Both the position numbers and the translations under genes were made by a program. Shown here in pieces: positions 16,665 to 25,973 of a stretch of 64,000 bases of DNA. The stretch covers positions 40,021 through 104,020 of the forward strand of contig QUDE01000009.1 of NCBI GenBank assembly GCA_003477405.1, written 5' to 3'. The DNA comes from Ruminococcaceae bacterium AM07-15 (GTDB lineage: Bacteria; Bacillota; Clostridia; Oscillospirales; Butyricicoccaceae). How positions within the stretch are numbered: position 1 is the stretch's first letter; the number at the start of each line of letters is the position of its first letter. The notes below the pieces were generated by a model that was given only the letters and a program-made list of their open reading frames with translations, was not told the origin of the DNA and did no database searches.

Positions 16665-17810
16665 ATGAAAGAGAAAACCATGGTGATGATCCCCGGCCCC
16701 ACGCCGGTGGTACGCTCCATCCAGGAGGAAATGGGCCGTGAGATCCAGGCCTTCGGCGATCCTCGCTTTGTGAAGGATTTCAAGAGCGTCATTGACGATC
16801 TGGGCCAGCTGTTCGGCTGCGACGGCAAAACATTCGTGGTGGCCGGTACCGGCACACTGGCTATGGAAATGGCCATCTCCAACATGACCCGCCGGGGAGA
16901 TAATGTACTTATCGTTTCCAACGGCTTCTTCGGCGACCGGTTCATCGACATCTGTGAGCACAAAGGGCTCAACGCCGATGTGCTGAAGGCCGAGTGGGGC
17001 AGCGTGGTCTCTCCGGAAGAGATCCGCAAAAAGCTGAGCGAAAAGCATTATGCCGCCATGACAGTCACCCATGTGGACACCGCCACCGGCGCCGCTGCCG
17101 ACATCGCCGCCATCGGCGAAGTGATGCGGGACTTCCCCGAGACCATCTACATTGTGGACGGCGTGGCCGCCACCGCCGGTGAATATGAGAACCTGGCAGA
17201 GATGAACATCGATGTGCTCTTCACCGCCTCCCAGAAGGCCTTCGGCGTCTGCCCCGGCCTGCTTCTGCTGTGGGCCAACAAAAAGGCCATGGAAAGAAGA
17301 GCCACTCTGGGCGTCATTCCCGAGTATTACTGCGACTTTGACAAGTGGGTGCCCATCATGGACGACACCTCCAAATACTTCGCCACCCCGGCCATCAACC
17401 TGGTGTGGGCCATGAAGGAATCGGTGCGCATCATCAAGGAAGAGGGCATGAAGGCCCGCTATGAGCGCCATCTGAAGAACGCCCGGGCCATGCAGAAGGC
17501 TCTGGAATCTATCGGCCTTGTGCCCCTGGCCAAGGAAGGCTGCCGCGCCGTGACCCTGAGCAATCTGCTCTATCCCGAAGGCATGGACGATGCCAAGTTC
17601 CGTGCCACTCTGCTGGAAGAGGGCATCATCGTCGCCGGTGGTCTGGGCGCCTATGCAGGCAAGATGTTCCGCCTGGGCCACATGGGCAACATCGACATCA
17701 ATGACGAAGTGGCTGTGCTGGGCGTCATCGAAAGAGCCATGAATCAGTGCGGCCAGAAGGTGCCTTACGGCAAGGCCGTGGGTATTTATCTGGAAGAAAT
17801 GGCGAAATAA
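16665..17810 (+). CDS. Class V aminotransferase (alanine-glyoxylate / serine-pyruvate type)
   Basis: A 381-residue PLP enzyme of the serine-pyruvate / alanine-glyoxylate / 2-aminoethylphosphonate transaminase group. It shows MIPGPTPVVRSI at the N-terminus, GTGTLAMEMAISN, the cofactor Asp in YIVDGVAATAGEYE, and the Schiff-base Lys in TASQKAFGVCPGL. The ATG at 16665 follows AAAAGGGG at a rather long distance; TTG at 16659 is an alternative. The divergent IclR regulator suggests substrate-induced catabolism of an amino or glyoxylate compound; the exact substrate cannot be read. Confidence 0.88.
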   Translation: MKEKTMVMIPGPTPVVRSIQEEMGREIQAFGDPRFVKDFKSVIDDLGQLFGCDGKTFVVAGTGTLAMEMAISNMTRRGDNVLIVSNGFFGDRFIDICEHKGLNADVLKAEWGSVVSPEEIRKKLSEKHYAAMTVTHVDTATGAAADIAAIGEVMRDFPETIYIVDGVAATAGEYENLAEMNIDVLFTASQKAFGVCPGLLLLWANKKAMERRATLGVIPEYYCDFDKWVPIMDDTSKYFATPAINLVWAMKESVRIIKEEGMKARYERHLKNARAMQKALESIGLVPLAKEGCRAVTLSNLLYPEGMDDAKFRATLLEEGIIVAGGLGAYAGKMFRLGHMGNIDINDEVAVLGVIERAMNQCGQKVPYGKAVGIYLEEMAK

Positions 17811-17835
17811 TTATTTTCATCCCGTTGATATGCAA

Positions 17836-18067
17836 AAAGGGGCGGCTCAGCCGCCCCTTTCAGACTATCGAGAAACCTATATAACGAAAAGATCGTTTGC
17901 CCTACCCTTCATCAATTCGCAAAAAGCCGCGACCTGTGCGTGGCTTTTGCACCTATCAAGGGGCAAGTGTGCGCCGAAGGCGTGCATGCAGCCCCTTGCA
18001 AAAACTCGAAAAAGTGGCTCAAGCCACTTTTTCGACACGCTCAAAGGGGCGGCTCAGCCGCCCCTTT
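17836..18067. repeat. Hairpin-rich intergenic cassette bounded by identical hairpins
   Basis: The 25-base palindromic unit AAAGGGGCGG-CTCAG-CCGCCCCTTT occurs at 17836-17860 and again at 18043-18067. Between them lie GCAAAAAGCC...GGCTTTTGC (from ~17919), CAAGGGGC...GCCCCTTG (~17957-18000), and CGAAAAAGTGGCT / AGCCACTTTTTCG (18007-18034). The first unit may terminate the aminotransferase transcript. The layout suggests a dispersed non-coding repeat. Confidence 0.6.
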
Positions 18068-18084
18068 CTTTTCTCGGAGGATTT

Positions 18085-18597
18085 ATGGAATTCTGGCAGC
18101 TTTACGATGAACAAACCGGCGCTCCCCTTCCCCACCCCCATCCCCGGAGCGAACCCCTGCCGCCCGGCACATTCCACAAAGCGGTAGGCGTGTGGATCGT
18201 GGATGAGGAAAACCGCTTTCTTCTCACTTTGCGCAGCCCGGAGAAAAAGGAATATCCCCTTTGCTGGGAAAACCCCGGCGGCGGTGTGCAGTGGGGGGAA
18301 GAAAGCCTCACAGCCGCTTTGCGGGAGCTGAAGGAAGAAACAGGCATCCTGGCCCATCCGGGACAACTGCGCTTTTTGTGCTCCACCCGGGCCAAAGGAC
18401 GGCAGATGGACTCCTTTTTGCTGCGCTCTTCCGTGCATCCCAAAGAGGTTCGGCTGCAAAAGGGAGAAACGGTGGCAGTGTGCCGTGTTTCCTATGAAAT
18501 ATTGCTGGAAATGGCCCGCACTGGCCGTCTGGCTGCTCCCATCGGCAAAACTCTGCTTCTTCTTCGCCCTGCATTGGAAAAGGCTCTGAACCAATAA
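18085..18597 (+). CDS. NUDIX hydrolase
   Basis: A 170-residue protein. The ATG at 18085 follows CGGAGG; the open frame upstream runs through the hairpin cassette and is not coding. The NUDIX box (G-x5-E-x7-REL-x-EE-x-GI) spans ~64-86: GGGVQWGEES, then LRELKEETGI. The N-terminal EFWQLYDEQTG with HKAVGVWIVD resembles the isopentenyl-diphosphate-isomerase-like / YfcD-like NUDIX group. It probably hydrolyses a nucleoside-diphosphate-linked compound; substrate unknown. Confidence 0.9.
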   Translation: MEFWQLYDEQTGAPLPHPHPRSEPLPPGTFHKAVGVWIVDEENRFLLTLRSPEKKEYPLCWENPGGGVQWGEESLTAALRELKEETGILAHPGQLRFLCSTRAKGRQMDSFLLRSSVHPKEVRLQKGETVAVCRVSYEILLEMARTGRLAAPIGKTLLLLRPALEKALNQ

Positions 18598-18600
18598 CGA

Positions 18601-18636
18601 AAAAGGCTTCTGGCATTTTGCCAGAAGCCTTTTTGA
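18601..18636. terminator. Bidirectional intrinsic terminator
   Basis: AAAAAGGCTTCTGGCA / TGCCAGAAGCCTTTTT, between the NUDIX gene and the convergent P-II-like gene. Confidence 0.88.
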
Positions 18637-18637
18637 G

Positions 18638-18976
18638 CTATTGCTGCGAAAAATCGGGCAGGCTGTCCTCGGGCGCCATCCCCACAGCATCCTCCACCGG
18701 CAGGGAAAAAACCAGACCCCGGGCCTCCTGATTGAGCCCGGCCTGGGCACAAATGGCCTTCATAATGCCCGCCTTGTGCTTTTTTTCCACCAGCAGCAAT
18801 ACCATTTCCTTTTCCGACTGAATGGTCACGCCATAAAACCGGTCCCGTGCCTCATCCCCGGCCCCTCGGGCATGGAGAATGGTGCCTCCCCGGGCCCCGG
18901 CCGACCGGGCCGCCTTCATCGCATCATCGGCATAGCCCCGCTCCACAATGGCTACAATCAATTCATTTTCTCTCAT
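18638..18976 (-). CDS. P-II-like protein 1
   Basis: A 112-residue protein with the P-II (GlnB-like) ferredoxin fold pattern: LIVAIVERGYADDAMKAARS, AGARGGTILHARGAG, then KEMVLLLVEKKHKAGIMKAI. It lacks the canonical uridylylation Tyr of the T-loop, so it is a divergent P-II-like protein. It is the last gene of a three-gene unit (DUF1538 membrane protein, P-II-like 2, P-II-like 1) with a 4-bp overlap to its upstream neighbour. It probably senses a small molecule and acts on the membrane partner. Confidence 0.8.
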   Translation of the reverse strand: MRENELIVAIVERGYADDAMKAARSAGARGGTILHARGAGDEARDRFYGVTIQSEKEMVLLLVEKKHKAGIMKAICAQAGLNQEARGLVFSLPVEDAVGMAPEDSLPDFSQQ

Positions 18977-19332
18977 TGCTCTCCCTTTCCCCCCAGCAGC
19001 AGTTCAAAACTCACCCGGCCTACCACACTGGATACCGGGATGGTAAAGGCAATGCCTTCACCGGGGCTATCCATGGAAAACTTCTCTTTCATTCCCTCCA
19101 GCATCCGCTGGGCCACTGGGCGGGAGGCGGTGCACAGCACCACATCCTTTTTGCTGTCCCCCAGTCCCAGGTAGTTGAGGATATCCTGGCTGGCGGTGCC
19201 TCGTCCCAGGGCCACCAGACGCACCTTTCCGCCGCAGAAGGCACAAAAGGTGGCGATCTTTTCTCCCTGCCCCCGGGCGGCCACCGCCACAAACAGGAGG
19301 ATTCGCCGGCTTTCTTCTTGCTTTTTTGCCAC
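18973..19332 (-). CDS. P-II-like protein 2
   Basis: A 119-residue protein. Start is the GTG at 19332, with GAGGG upstream and only 2 bp after the stop of the DUF1538 gene. The sequence (CGGKVRLVALGRGTAS, LGLGDSKKDVVLCTASRPVA, GIAFTIPVSSVVG) follows the P-II-like beta-alpha-beta pattern but is more diverged than its neighbour. Coupled translation with both neighbours suggests the two P-II-like proteins work together, perhaps as a hetero-oligomer. Confidence 0.72.
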   Translation of the reverse strand: MAKKQEESRRILLFVAVAARGQGEKIATFCAFCGGKVRLVALGRGTASQDILNYLGLGDSKKDVVLCTASRPVAQRMLEGMKEKFSMDSPGEGIAFTIPVSSVVGRVSFELLLGGKGEQ

Positions 19333-19334
19333 AG

Positions 19335-20873
19335 TTATCCCTCCATTTCGATGAGTTCGGTCTCGTCCAAAGCAAATTCCTCTCTGGGCTGCTTCTTCTG
19401 GCGATACACCGACCACAGGCCCAGGATCTGAATGGCCAGCAAGGGGGTCATGGCCACCATGGCCACGATGCCGAAAGCATCAGAGAGCACATTGCCCCCC
19501 ATGGCCTGGCAGGCCCCCATGGCAAAGGGCAACAGGAATGTGGCCGTCATCGGCCCGGAGGCCACACCGCCGGAGTCAAAGGCCACAGCGGTAAAGATCT
19601 TGGGTACAAACAAAGTGAGCATCAAAGCCACCAGATAGCCGGGCAACAGGAAATACCAGATGCTCACGCCCCAGATCACCCGAGCCATGGCCAAACCCAG
19701 GGAAACGGCCACGCCGCACATCAGGCTAATGAGCATGGCGCTGCGGGAGATAGTACCGCCGGAGATCTCTTCCACCTGCTTGTTGAGCACATGCACCGCA
19801 GGCTCGGCGGCCACCACGAAAAATCCCATCACCATGCCGATAGGAACAAGAACCCACCGATAGGAAAGGGCGGCGATCGCACCGCCCAGGAAATTCCCTG
19901 CGGACAAAAAACCGATGTTGGCCCCTGTGAGAAAAAGCACCAGCCCCACATAGGTATAGACGGCACCCACGCCCACTCGGATCATCTGCCGTCGGGGCAG
20001 GTGGAGAAAGAACACCTGGAACAACGCGAATGCCCCCAGAATGGGCAGGAGGGCGATAAGTACTTCCTTTGCATAATGAGGGAATGCCTGGATGTATTGA
20101 GAAACGATCTCGCCCAGGCTATGGGGTGTTTCCGGCACCGTGGCGCCATAGGCCCCACCGGCGGCGTCATAAAACTGGCTGAGCAGCAGCACCGACAAAA
20201 TCGGGCCGATGGAGCACAGCGCCACCAGTCCGAAGCTGTCGTCATGGGCGCTGCGGCCGCCCCGAACGGCGGCCACACCGATGCCTAGCGCCAGGATAAA
20301 GGGCACCGTAATAGGGCCGGTGGTGACGCCGCCAGCGTCAAAAGCTACCGGCAGAAACCCCGGCTGCACCCAAATGGCCAGGAAAAACACCAAGCCGTAG
20401 CAGACCATCAAAATCAAACGCAGACTTTTTTGAAAAATAATGCGCAGCAATGCGGCCACCAAAAACAGGCCCACCCCTGCCGCCACCAGAAAGATCAGCG
20501 GCTTATCCGGCACAGCCGGTACCTGCCGGGCCAGCACCTGGAGATCGGGCTCGGCCACCGTGATGAGCACCCCCATCACCAGCGCAGTAACAATCAACAG
20601 TTTCAGGTTTTTGGAGCGGGTCAGCTGTGCGCCGATTCGCTCCCCCATGGGCATCATGGACAGATCGGCCCCCAGGGAAAACAGGCACATTCCCACGATC
20701 AACAGGATCAACCCCACCAAAAAGGAGCCGAACATCCCCCCGGGCATGGGGGCGATGGTAAAATGAAGCAGCAGTACAATCAAACCAATAGGTATTACGG
20801 CGCTAAAAGATTCCAGAAACTTTTCCCGAATCTTTCGCAGAGCACTTCTTCTGATTTCCAATTTGTTTGGCAT
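19335..20873 (-). CDS. DUF1538 multi-pass membrane protein with internal duplication
   Basis: A 512-residue polytopic membrane protein. Start is taken at the ATG at 20873 (MPNKLEIRRS), spaced properly from AAAAGGGGGG; earlier in-frame ATGs at 20885 and 20939 sit too close to their sites. It contains two homologous halves with near-identical motifs: VAFDAGGVTTGPITVPFI near residue 185 and VAFDSGGVASGPMTATFL near residue 450. Such internal duplication with inserted AFDxGG motifs is typical of secondary transporters. The two P-II-like genes follow directly, recalling transporter/P-II pairs such as AmtB-GlnK and SbtA-SbtB; the substrate is unknown. Confidence 0.82.
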   Translation of the reverse strand: MPNKLEIRRSALRKIREKFLESFSAVIPIGLIVLLLHFTIAPMPGGMFGSFLVGLILLIVGMCLFSLGADLSMMPMGERIGAQLTRSKNLKLLIVTALVMGVLITVAEPDLQVLARQVPAVPDKPLIFLVAAGVGLFLVAALLRIIFQKSLRLILMVCYGLVFFLAIWVQPGFLPVAFDAGGVTTGPITVPFILALGIGVAAVRGGRSAHDDSFGLVALCSIGPILSVLLLSQFYDAAGGAYGATVPETPHSLGEIVSQYIQAFPHYAKEVLIALLPILGAFALFQVFFLHLPRRQMIRVGVGAVYTYVGLVLFLTGANIGFLSAGNFLGGAIAALSYRWVLVPIGMVMGFFVVAAEPAVHVLNKQVEEISGGTISRSAMLISLMCGVAVSLGLAMARVIWGVSIWYFLLPGYLVALMLTLFVPKIFTAVAFDSGGVASGPMTATFLLPFAMGACQAMGGNVLSDAFGIVAMVAMTPLLAIQILGLWSVYRQKKQPREEFALDETELIEMEG

Positions 20874-21123
20874 GTTACGACCCATCCCCCCTTTTTTCTT
20901 TTCCATTTGTGAATACAAAATGCATATTCCCTTCTTCATCCCTCCTTTTTGCGCCTTTTACTTTTCGCCATTCCTCTGAATTATTCCGACAGAGCAGCAA
21001 ATTTTAAGGCAATTTTATTTTTTTCAAAAATATTTATATTCATTGTAACATATCAAAGCACAGAAAAACAGTGGCAATCCGTATAAAAATCCAACTTTTG
21101 TGTTTTTATCTTTGCTCATATCA

Positions 21124-21175
21124 TAAAAAAACAGGCCCGGGAGTGAAAACCCGAGCCTGTTTTTTCCTTTTTCTT
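21124..21175. terminator. Intrinsic terminator at the end of the cobalamin operon
   Basis: AAAAACAGGCcCGGG / CCCGaGCCTGTTTTTT immediately after cbiC; it is symmetric and may work in both directions. Confidence 0.8.
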
Positions 21176-21176
21176 T

Positions 21177-21818
21177 TTACAGTACCCGTCCCGAGGCCTG
21201 ATACAGCAGGGCATTGCAAATGGCCGCGGCCACATTGCTGCCCCCTTTCCGTCCCCGGGCCACAATGCAGGGAGCTTTGGAGGCGATCACTTCCTCCTTG
21301 CTCTCCACCACATTGACAAAACCCACCGGCACACCGATGATCAGACGGGGGGCGATCTTCCCCTCTTTCATCAACTGACACAGACGCAGCAAGGCAGTGG
21401 GAGCGTTGCCCACGGCGATGATCAGAGGAGCCTTGATCAAAGCGGCCCGCTCCATGCACACCACCGCCCGGGTAACGCCCCGTTCCTTGGCCTCTTTGGC
21501 CACATCAGTGTCGGCCATGAAACAGTGAGCCGCGCCGCCAAAGCCTTCCAGAGTCTTTTTGCTCACGCCGCTGTAGGCCATGTTGGTGTCGGTGACGATG
21601 TGCGCCCCTTCCCGGATGGCTGCAATCCCCTTCTCCACCGCTTCCGGGGAAAAATACAAAGAATCGGCATAATCAAAATCCGCTGTGGTGTGAATCACCC
21701 GCTTGATCACCGGTTCCTGCTCCGGAGAAAAATGCCGGTCGCCCAGCTCCTGGGTGATGATCTCAAAGCTGCGCTTTTCGATTCCGGCCGGGTTCTGTGT
21801 TTCCAATTTTCCTGTCAT
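21177..21818 (-). CDS. cbiC: Cobalt-precorrin-8 methylmutase
   Basis: A 213-residue CbiC/CobH enzyme, moving the C11 methyl to C12 to give cobyrinate. Seen are [13 protein letters not shown] at the start, the catalytic His in [25 protein letters not shown], and the C-terminal [12 protein letters not shown] and [17 protein letters not shown] blocks. Length is normal. It is the last gene of the operon and overlaps cbiP by 4 bp. Confidence 0.95.
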   Translation of the reverse strand: MTGKLETQNPAGIEKRSFEIITQELGDRHFSPEQEPVIKRVIHTTADFDYADSLYFSPEAVEKGIAAIREGAHIVTDTNMAYSGVSKKTLEGFGGAAHCFMADTDVAKEAKERGVTRAVVCMERAALIKAPLIIAVGNAPTALLRLCQLMKEGKIAPRLIIGVPVGFVNVVESKEEVIASKAPCIVARGRKGGSNVAAAICNALLYQASGRVL

Positions 21819-23332
21819 GGCCGTTCCTCCTTGGCTCCTTCTTCCAATATCTGATACACCTTATCCATATCCAAACTGCGCCGGATGGCGTCGGCCAGAA
21901 TGTCATACTGCTGCTCTTTGTAAGCTTTGTAATCCATCTGCTCCACCTGCTGGGGGTCCAGGCCCTTGCGGGCAAAGAGCAGGGAAACCAGTTTCTGCGC
22001 AAGCTCGCCCCCGTCCAGAATGCCGTGGACATAAGTGCCCAGCACATTTCCCTGGGAGGCTCCATCCTGCTTCTCCCATCCCTCTCCCGTGAGGGCTGCG
22101 GCAGGGTCGCCGGAAATGTGCCGTGTCTCCCCCATGTGGATCTCGTATCCCTGGAAGGCGCAGCCTTCCAAAGGAGCAAAAAAGCCCTGGGCCTTTGTGA
22201 TGCGCCCCTCTGTCTGTGTGCGGGTCTTTTGGGGCAGAAAATCGGTTTCGATGGGCAGAAGACCCAAGCCCCGCAGGCTGCCTCCCTCTTCCACTCCCAG
22301 GGGGTCCCGCAGGACCTGCCCCAGCATCTGATAGCCGCCGCAAATGCCCAGAATGGGCACGCCCTGGCTTTCCTTTTTGAGAATAGCTCCTTCCAAGCCG
22401 CTTTCCCGCAGCCAACGCAAATCGCCCATGGTGTTTTTGGTGCCAGGCAAAATGATAAGAGCGGGCTCGCCCAGCTGAGAAGGGCGGGACACATACCGCA
22501 CGCCCACTCCCTGGGTCCGCTCCAGGGCGGCAAAATCGGTGAAGTTTGAAAGCCGGGGCAGACGGATGACGGCGATATCCACCAAGGCAGGCGTTTCATT
22601 GTCCAAACGGGCGGCCAGACTGTCCTCCTCCTCGATATCCACCGACAGATAGGGCACAACGCCCACCACCGGCACCCGGGTCAACTCTTCCAGCATGGAA
22701 AGGCCGGGACGGAGAATCTCCACATCCCCCCGGAATTTGTTGACAATCAGACCCCGGATTCGCTGCCGCTCCTCCTCTTCCAGCAGGGCCACCGTGCCAT
22801 ACAGACTGGCAAACACGCCGCCCCGGTCGATGTCCCCGGCCAGAAGCACCGGTGCGCCCGCCATGCGGGCCATGCCCATGTTGACGATGTCCTGCTGTTT
22901 CAGGTTGATCTCAGCCGGACTTCCTGCTCCTTCCAGAACAATGATATCGTTTTCGGCGGCCAGGGAATCATAGGCCTCCAAGATGGAAGGGATCAGCTTG
23001 TGCTTATAGGCGAAATACTCCCGGGCGGGCATGGTGGAAAGCACCTGCCCCCGAAGGATCACCTGACTTCCCACATCGCTGGTGGGCTTGAGCAGAATGG
23101 GATTCATCCGCACATCGGGCTCCACTCCCGCCGCTTCGGCCTGCACCACCTGGGCCCGGCCCATTTCCAGCCCTTCTTTGGTGATGAAGCTATTGAGAGC
23201 CATGTTCTGGCTTTTGAAGGGGGCCACCTTGTAGCCGTCCTGGTGAAAGACCCGGCAAAGTCCGGCGCACAGCAGACTTTTGCCGGCGTTGGACATGGTG
23301 CCCTGGATCATGATGGACTTGGCTTTTTTCAT
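21815..23332 (-). CDS. cbiP: Cobyric acid synthase, glutamine-hydrolysing
   Basis: A 505-residue CbiP/CobQ that amidates four carboxyls of adenosyl-cobyrinate a,c-diamide. The N-terminal dethiobiotin-synthetase-like ATPase has [20 protein letters not shown]; the C-terminal class I glutamine amidotransferase has the nucleophile Cys in [10 protein letters not shown] and a His late in GTYVHGILD. Full length. One base separates it from cobD. Confidence 0.96.
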   Translation of the reverse strand: MKKAKSIMIQGTMSNAGKSLLCAGLCRVFHQDGYKVAPFKSQNMALNSFITKEGLEMGRAQVVQAEAAGVEPDVRMNPILLKPTSDVGSQVILRGQVLSTMPAREYFAYKHKLIPSILEAYDSLAAENDIIVLEGAGSPAEINLKQQDIVNMGMARMAGAPVLLAGDIDRGGVFASLYGTVALLEEEERQRIRGLIVNKFRGDVEILRPGLSMLEELTRVPVVGVVPYLSVDIEEEDSLAARLDNETPALVDIAVIRLPRLSNFTDFAALERTQGVGVRYVSRPSQLGEPALIILPGTKNTMGDLRWLRESGLEGAILKKESQGVPILGICGGYQMLGQVLRDPLGVEEGGSLRGLGLLPIETDFLPQKTRTQTEGRITKAQGFFAPLEGCAFQGYEIHMGETRHISGDPAAALTGEGWEKQDGASQGNVLGTYVHGILDGGELAQKLVSLLFARKGLDPQQVEQMDYKAYKEQQYDILADAIRRSLDMDKVYQILEEGAKEERP

Positions 23333-23333
23333 G

Positions 23334-24398
23334 TTACTGTTCCCCCTCTCCCGCCTGGCGGATGCACTCCACCAGACGCTGATTTTCCTCCCGGGTGCGC
23401 ACCGCCACCCGGTACCAGCCCTCGCTCAGGCCGGGATAATTGGCACAGGAGCGGATCATCACGCCCAGGCGCCGCATTTTTTCTCCCAACTGGGGCACAT
23501 CGCTGCGGAAGAACAGATAGTTGACGCTGCCGCCCACCACATGCACCCCGGCCCGTTCCAGCTGCTGCCACAGCCAGGGCCGCTCCTTCCCAATGAGGGC
23601 CCGCACATTCTCCACATACTGATCTTCCTGCAAGGCCGCCAGACCGGCCTCCTGGGCCAGCACCGACACGCCCCATGGCTGTCCCGCTCCGGCCATCTGG
23701 GAAAGCAGCTGCCGGTCGCCACACAGGCAATACCCCAAACGGATGCCCGCCATGGCATACAGTTTGGTGAAGGCCCGCAGCAAAAGCAGAGGCGCTCCCT
23801 CCTGCACCTCTTTTTTCAGAGTATGCTCCCAGGGACGGGGCAAAAAGGAGAGGAAGCACTCATCCACCACCAGCAAAATGCCCTTTTCCCGGCATTTCCC
23901 CCAGATCTGCCGGAGCAAGGAAGGGGCGATCAGATTTCCGGTGGGGTTGTTGGGATTGCAGAGAAAGACCATGTCCGGCTTTCCCTCCAGCGCTTCCAGA
24001 AACCGGGGCGTCAGGGCAAAGCCCTCCTCTTTGGTCAGCAGATACCGGTCCACCTCACAGCCAAAGGCGGTGAGGGCCTGCTCATATTCGGCAAAGGTGG
24101 GAGCGGTGACCAGTGCGCGCCGGGGCCGCACCGCCAGCACCAACCGGAAGATCAGGTCGGCGGCTCCATTGCCGCACTGGATGTATTCCGGGTCGATCCC
24201 CTCTTTTTCCCCAATGGCCCGGCGCAATTTGCGGCAAAGCGGGTCAGGATACTGGGTGGCCTGGCTCAGACTATCAATCACCCCCTGGCGCACCCCTTCC
24301 GGCAGCCCCAAGGGGCTGATGTTGGCCGAAAAATCCAAAGGCTCCCGGCCAAATTCCTCCCGGAATCCTTCTACATCTCCTCCATGGATCAGTTTCAC
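23334..24398 (-). CDS. cobD: L-threonine-O-3-phosphate decarboxylase (CobD type)
   Basis: A 354-residue PLP enzyme making (R)-1-amino-2-propanol phosphate for the nucleotide loop. The start is the GTG at 24398, which overlaps the cbiB stop (GTGA) and follows [21 protein letters not shown] begins it, with [18 protein letters not shown], and the cofactor Lys in [16 protein letters not shown]. Members of the histidinol-phosphate aminotransferase fold are similar, but the operon and the N-terminus support CobD. Confidence 0.92.
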   Translation of the reverse strand: MKLIHGGDVEGFREEFGREPLDFSANISPLGLPEGVRQGVIDSLSQATQYPDPLCRKLRRAIGEKEGIDPEYIQCGNGAADLIFRLVLAVRPRRALVTAPTFAEYEQALTAFGCEVDRYLLTKEEGFALTPRFLEALEGKPDMVFLCNPNNPTGNLIAPSLLRQIWGKCREKGILLVVDECFLSFLPRPWEHTLKKEVQEGAPLLLLRAFTKLYAMAGIRLGYCLCGDRQLLSQMAGAGQPWGVSVLAQEAGLAALQEDQYVENVRALIGKERPWLWQQLERAGVHVVGGSVNYLFFRSDVPQLGEKMRRLGVMIRSCANYPGLSEGWYRVAVRTREENQRLVECIRQAGEGEQ

Positions 24399-25372
24399 AA
24401 AATCCCTCCCCACAAAATCAGCCGCCCGCCAAGACACAAAAGCAGGCAACAAAAACTGGTGCAGAACATGAGTTTTCCCACCCGGGGGATGTCCTCCGGC
24501 TGGGTAGGCCGCAGAGCATCACCAATGGTGGGCTTTTCCACCAGCTTCCCGAAATAATAGGCGCTTCCCGCCAGCTCCACCCCCAAGGCCCCGGCGGCGG
24601 CCGCTTCGGTCTGGGCGGAGTTGGGGCTTTTGTGGTTCCGTTTATCCCGCCGCCAGATGGAAAAGGCGTTTTTTCCCCGGTAGCCCGGCAGCAGAAAGGC
24701 GGACAGCACCATCAAGGCCCCGGCCAGCCGGGCCGGCAGAAAGTTCATCACATCGTCCAGCCGGGCGGGGATGCGGCCAAAATACAGATATCTGTCGTTT
24801 TTGTATCCCACCATGCTGTCCATGGTGTTCACCGCTTTATAGAAAAAGCCCAGTGGAGCCCCGCCCAGCATGAGGAAAAACAAAGGAGCGATGACGCCGT
24901 CGCCGGTGTTTTCTGCCACCGTCTCCACCGCCGCCCGGGTGACGCCCTCTGCCGAAAGAGCCTGGGTATCCCGGCCCACAATGCGCCCCACCATGCGCCG
25001 GGCCCCCTCCAGATCCCCTTTGCGTAGCTCTTTGTAAACCAGCATGCTCTCATCCCACAGGCTGCGCCCGGCCAGAATCTGATAGCACATAAAGCTCTCT
25101 GCCAAAAAGGCCAGGATGGGATGAATCATCCCCAGCGCCCACAAAAGCAAAAAGGAGATCCCCCATGATCCCAGAGGCAGGCAAAGGGCCAGCAATGCGC
25201 CTCCCGCCAGCTCTCCCCCAGGGGTTTTGGGCAAAATCCGGCGGAAGATCTTTTCCAGGAACGCAATGGCCCTGCCCATGAGCACCACCGGATGGGGCAG
25301 CGCCCACCGGGGGTCCCCCAGCAGCAGATCCAGCAAAGCACCCAGGGGCAGCGCAAAGAAAAAGGGCCTCAT
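24395..25372 (-). CDS. cbiB: Adenosylcobinamide-phosphate synthase
   Basis: A 325-residue integral membrane enzyme attaching aminopropanol phosphate to cobyric acid. Family marks: LLLGDPRWALPHPVVLMGR, a VAENTGDGVIAPLFF block near residue 150, and KAVNTMDSMVGYKNDRYLYF. Several hydrophobic segments occur. It overlaps its neighbours on both sides by 4 bp. Confidence 0.95.
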   Translation of the reverse strand: MRPFFFALPLGALLDLLLGDPRWALPHPVVLMGRAIAFLEKIFRRILPKTPGGELAGGALLALCLPLGSWGISFLLLWALGMIHPILAFLAESFMCYQILAGRSLWDESMLVYKELRKGDLEGARRMVGRIVGRDTQALSAEGVTRAAVETVAENTGDGVIAPLFFLMLGGAPLGFFYKAVNTMDSMVGYKNDRYLYFGRIPARLDDVMNFLPARLAGALMVLSAFLLPGYRGKNAFSIWRRDKRNHKSPNSAQTEAAAAGALGVELAGSAYYFGKLVEKPTIGDALRPTQPEDIPRVGKLMFCTSFCCLLLCLGGRLILWGGIL

Positions 25373-25968
25373 TTCCGTTCCTCCAGAGCCAGCGGACTCC
25401 AGTCCACCAGATGGCGGCTTTTTTCATCCCAACGGGCCTTGTATCCGCCGCAGTTGGGCGTCTGCCACTGGAAATACCCCCGCTGAGGCAGGGCATAGCG
25501 GCCCATCAGAGCCATAAGGGTGCCGCCGTGGGCCAGAATGACCACCTGGGTTTCTCCTTGGGAAAAGGCCTTGTCCATCACTTCTTCAAAGCCCTGGCAC
25601 ACCCTTTTTGCAAACTCCTCCATGCTCTCCCCCTCAGGGCAGGGGTCCTGGCAGTTGGAATCCAGCCATTGCTGATACAGAGGATCGGCCCCCAGATCCT
25701 CATAGTTCTTTTCCTCAAACAGGCCGAAATCCATCTCCCGCAGAAGGGGGCAGATTTCCACCCGGGCCTTGGGATAAAAAATCCGGCTGGTCAAAAGGCA
25801 GCGGCGCATGGGGCTGGAATAGACCTTGGAAACGGATTCATCCCCAGCCCCGGCACACAACCGGGCGCTCTGTTCCCCTTCCGGGCTGAGAGGCTGGTCG
25901 GTAGAGCCGATGTATTGCTTTTTGCTGTTGCCCGCCGTCATGGCGTGGCGGCGCAGAATGACTTCCAT
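25369..25968 (-). CDS. cobC: Histidine phosphatase, probable alpha-ribazole phosphatase
   Basis: A 199-residue phosphoglycerate-mutase-like phosphatase with VILRRHAMTAGN (catalytic His) at the N-terminus, SSPMRRCLLTS, MDFGLFEE and the second His in VVILAHGGTLMAL. In a cobalamin operon this family removes the phosphate of alpha-ribazole-5'-phosphate or adenosylcobalamin phosphate. The usual RHG is RHA here, an ordinary variation. The ATG at 25968 lies 5 bp after the short CobU-like gene. Confidence 0.88.
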   Translation of the reverse strand: MEVILRRHAMTAGNSKKQYIGSTDQPLSPEGEQSARLCAGAGDESVSKVYSSPMRRCLLTSRIFYPKARVEICPLLREMDFGLFEEKNYEDLGADPLYQQWLDSNCQDPCPEGESMEEFAKRVCQGFEEVMDKAFSQGETQVVILAHGGTLMALMGRYALPQRGYFQWQTPNCGGYKARWDEKSRHLVDWSPLALEERK

Positions 25969-25973
25969 CTTTC

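Noticed and set aside
17830..18084. 85-residue N-terminal extension of the NUDIX ORF
   Set aside because: It reads through palindromic hairpins, is low-complexity, and the NUDIX protein has a good ribosome-binding site at 18085.
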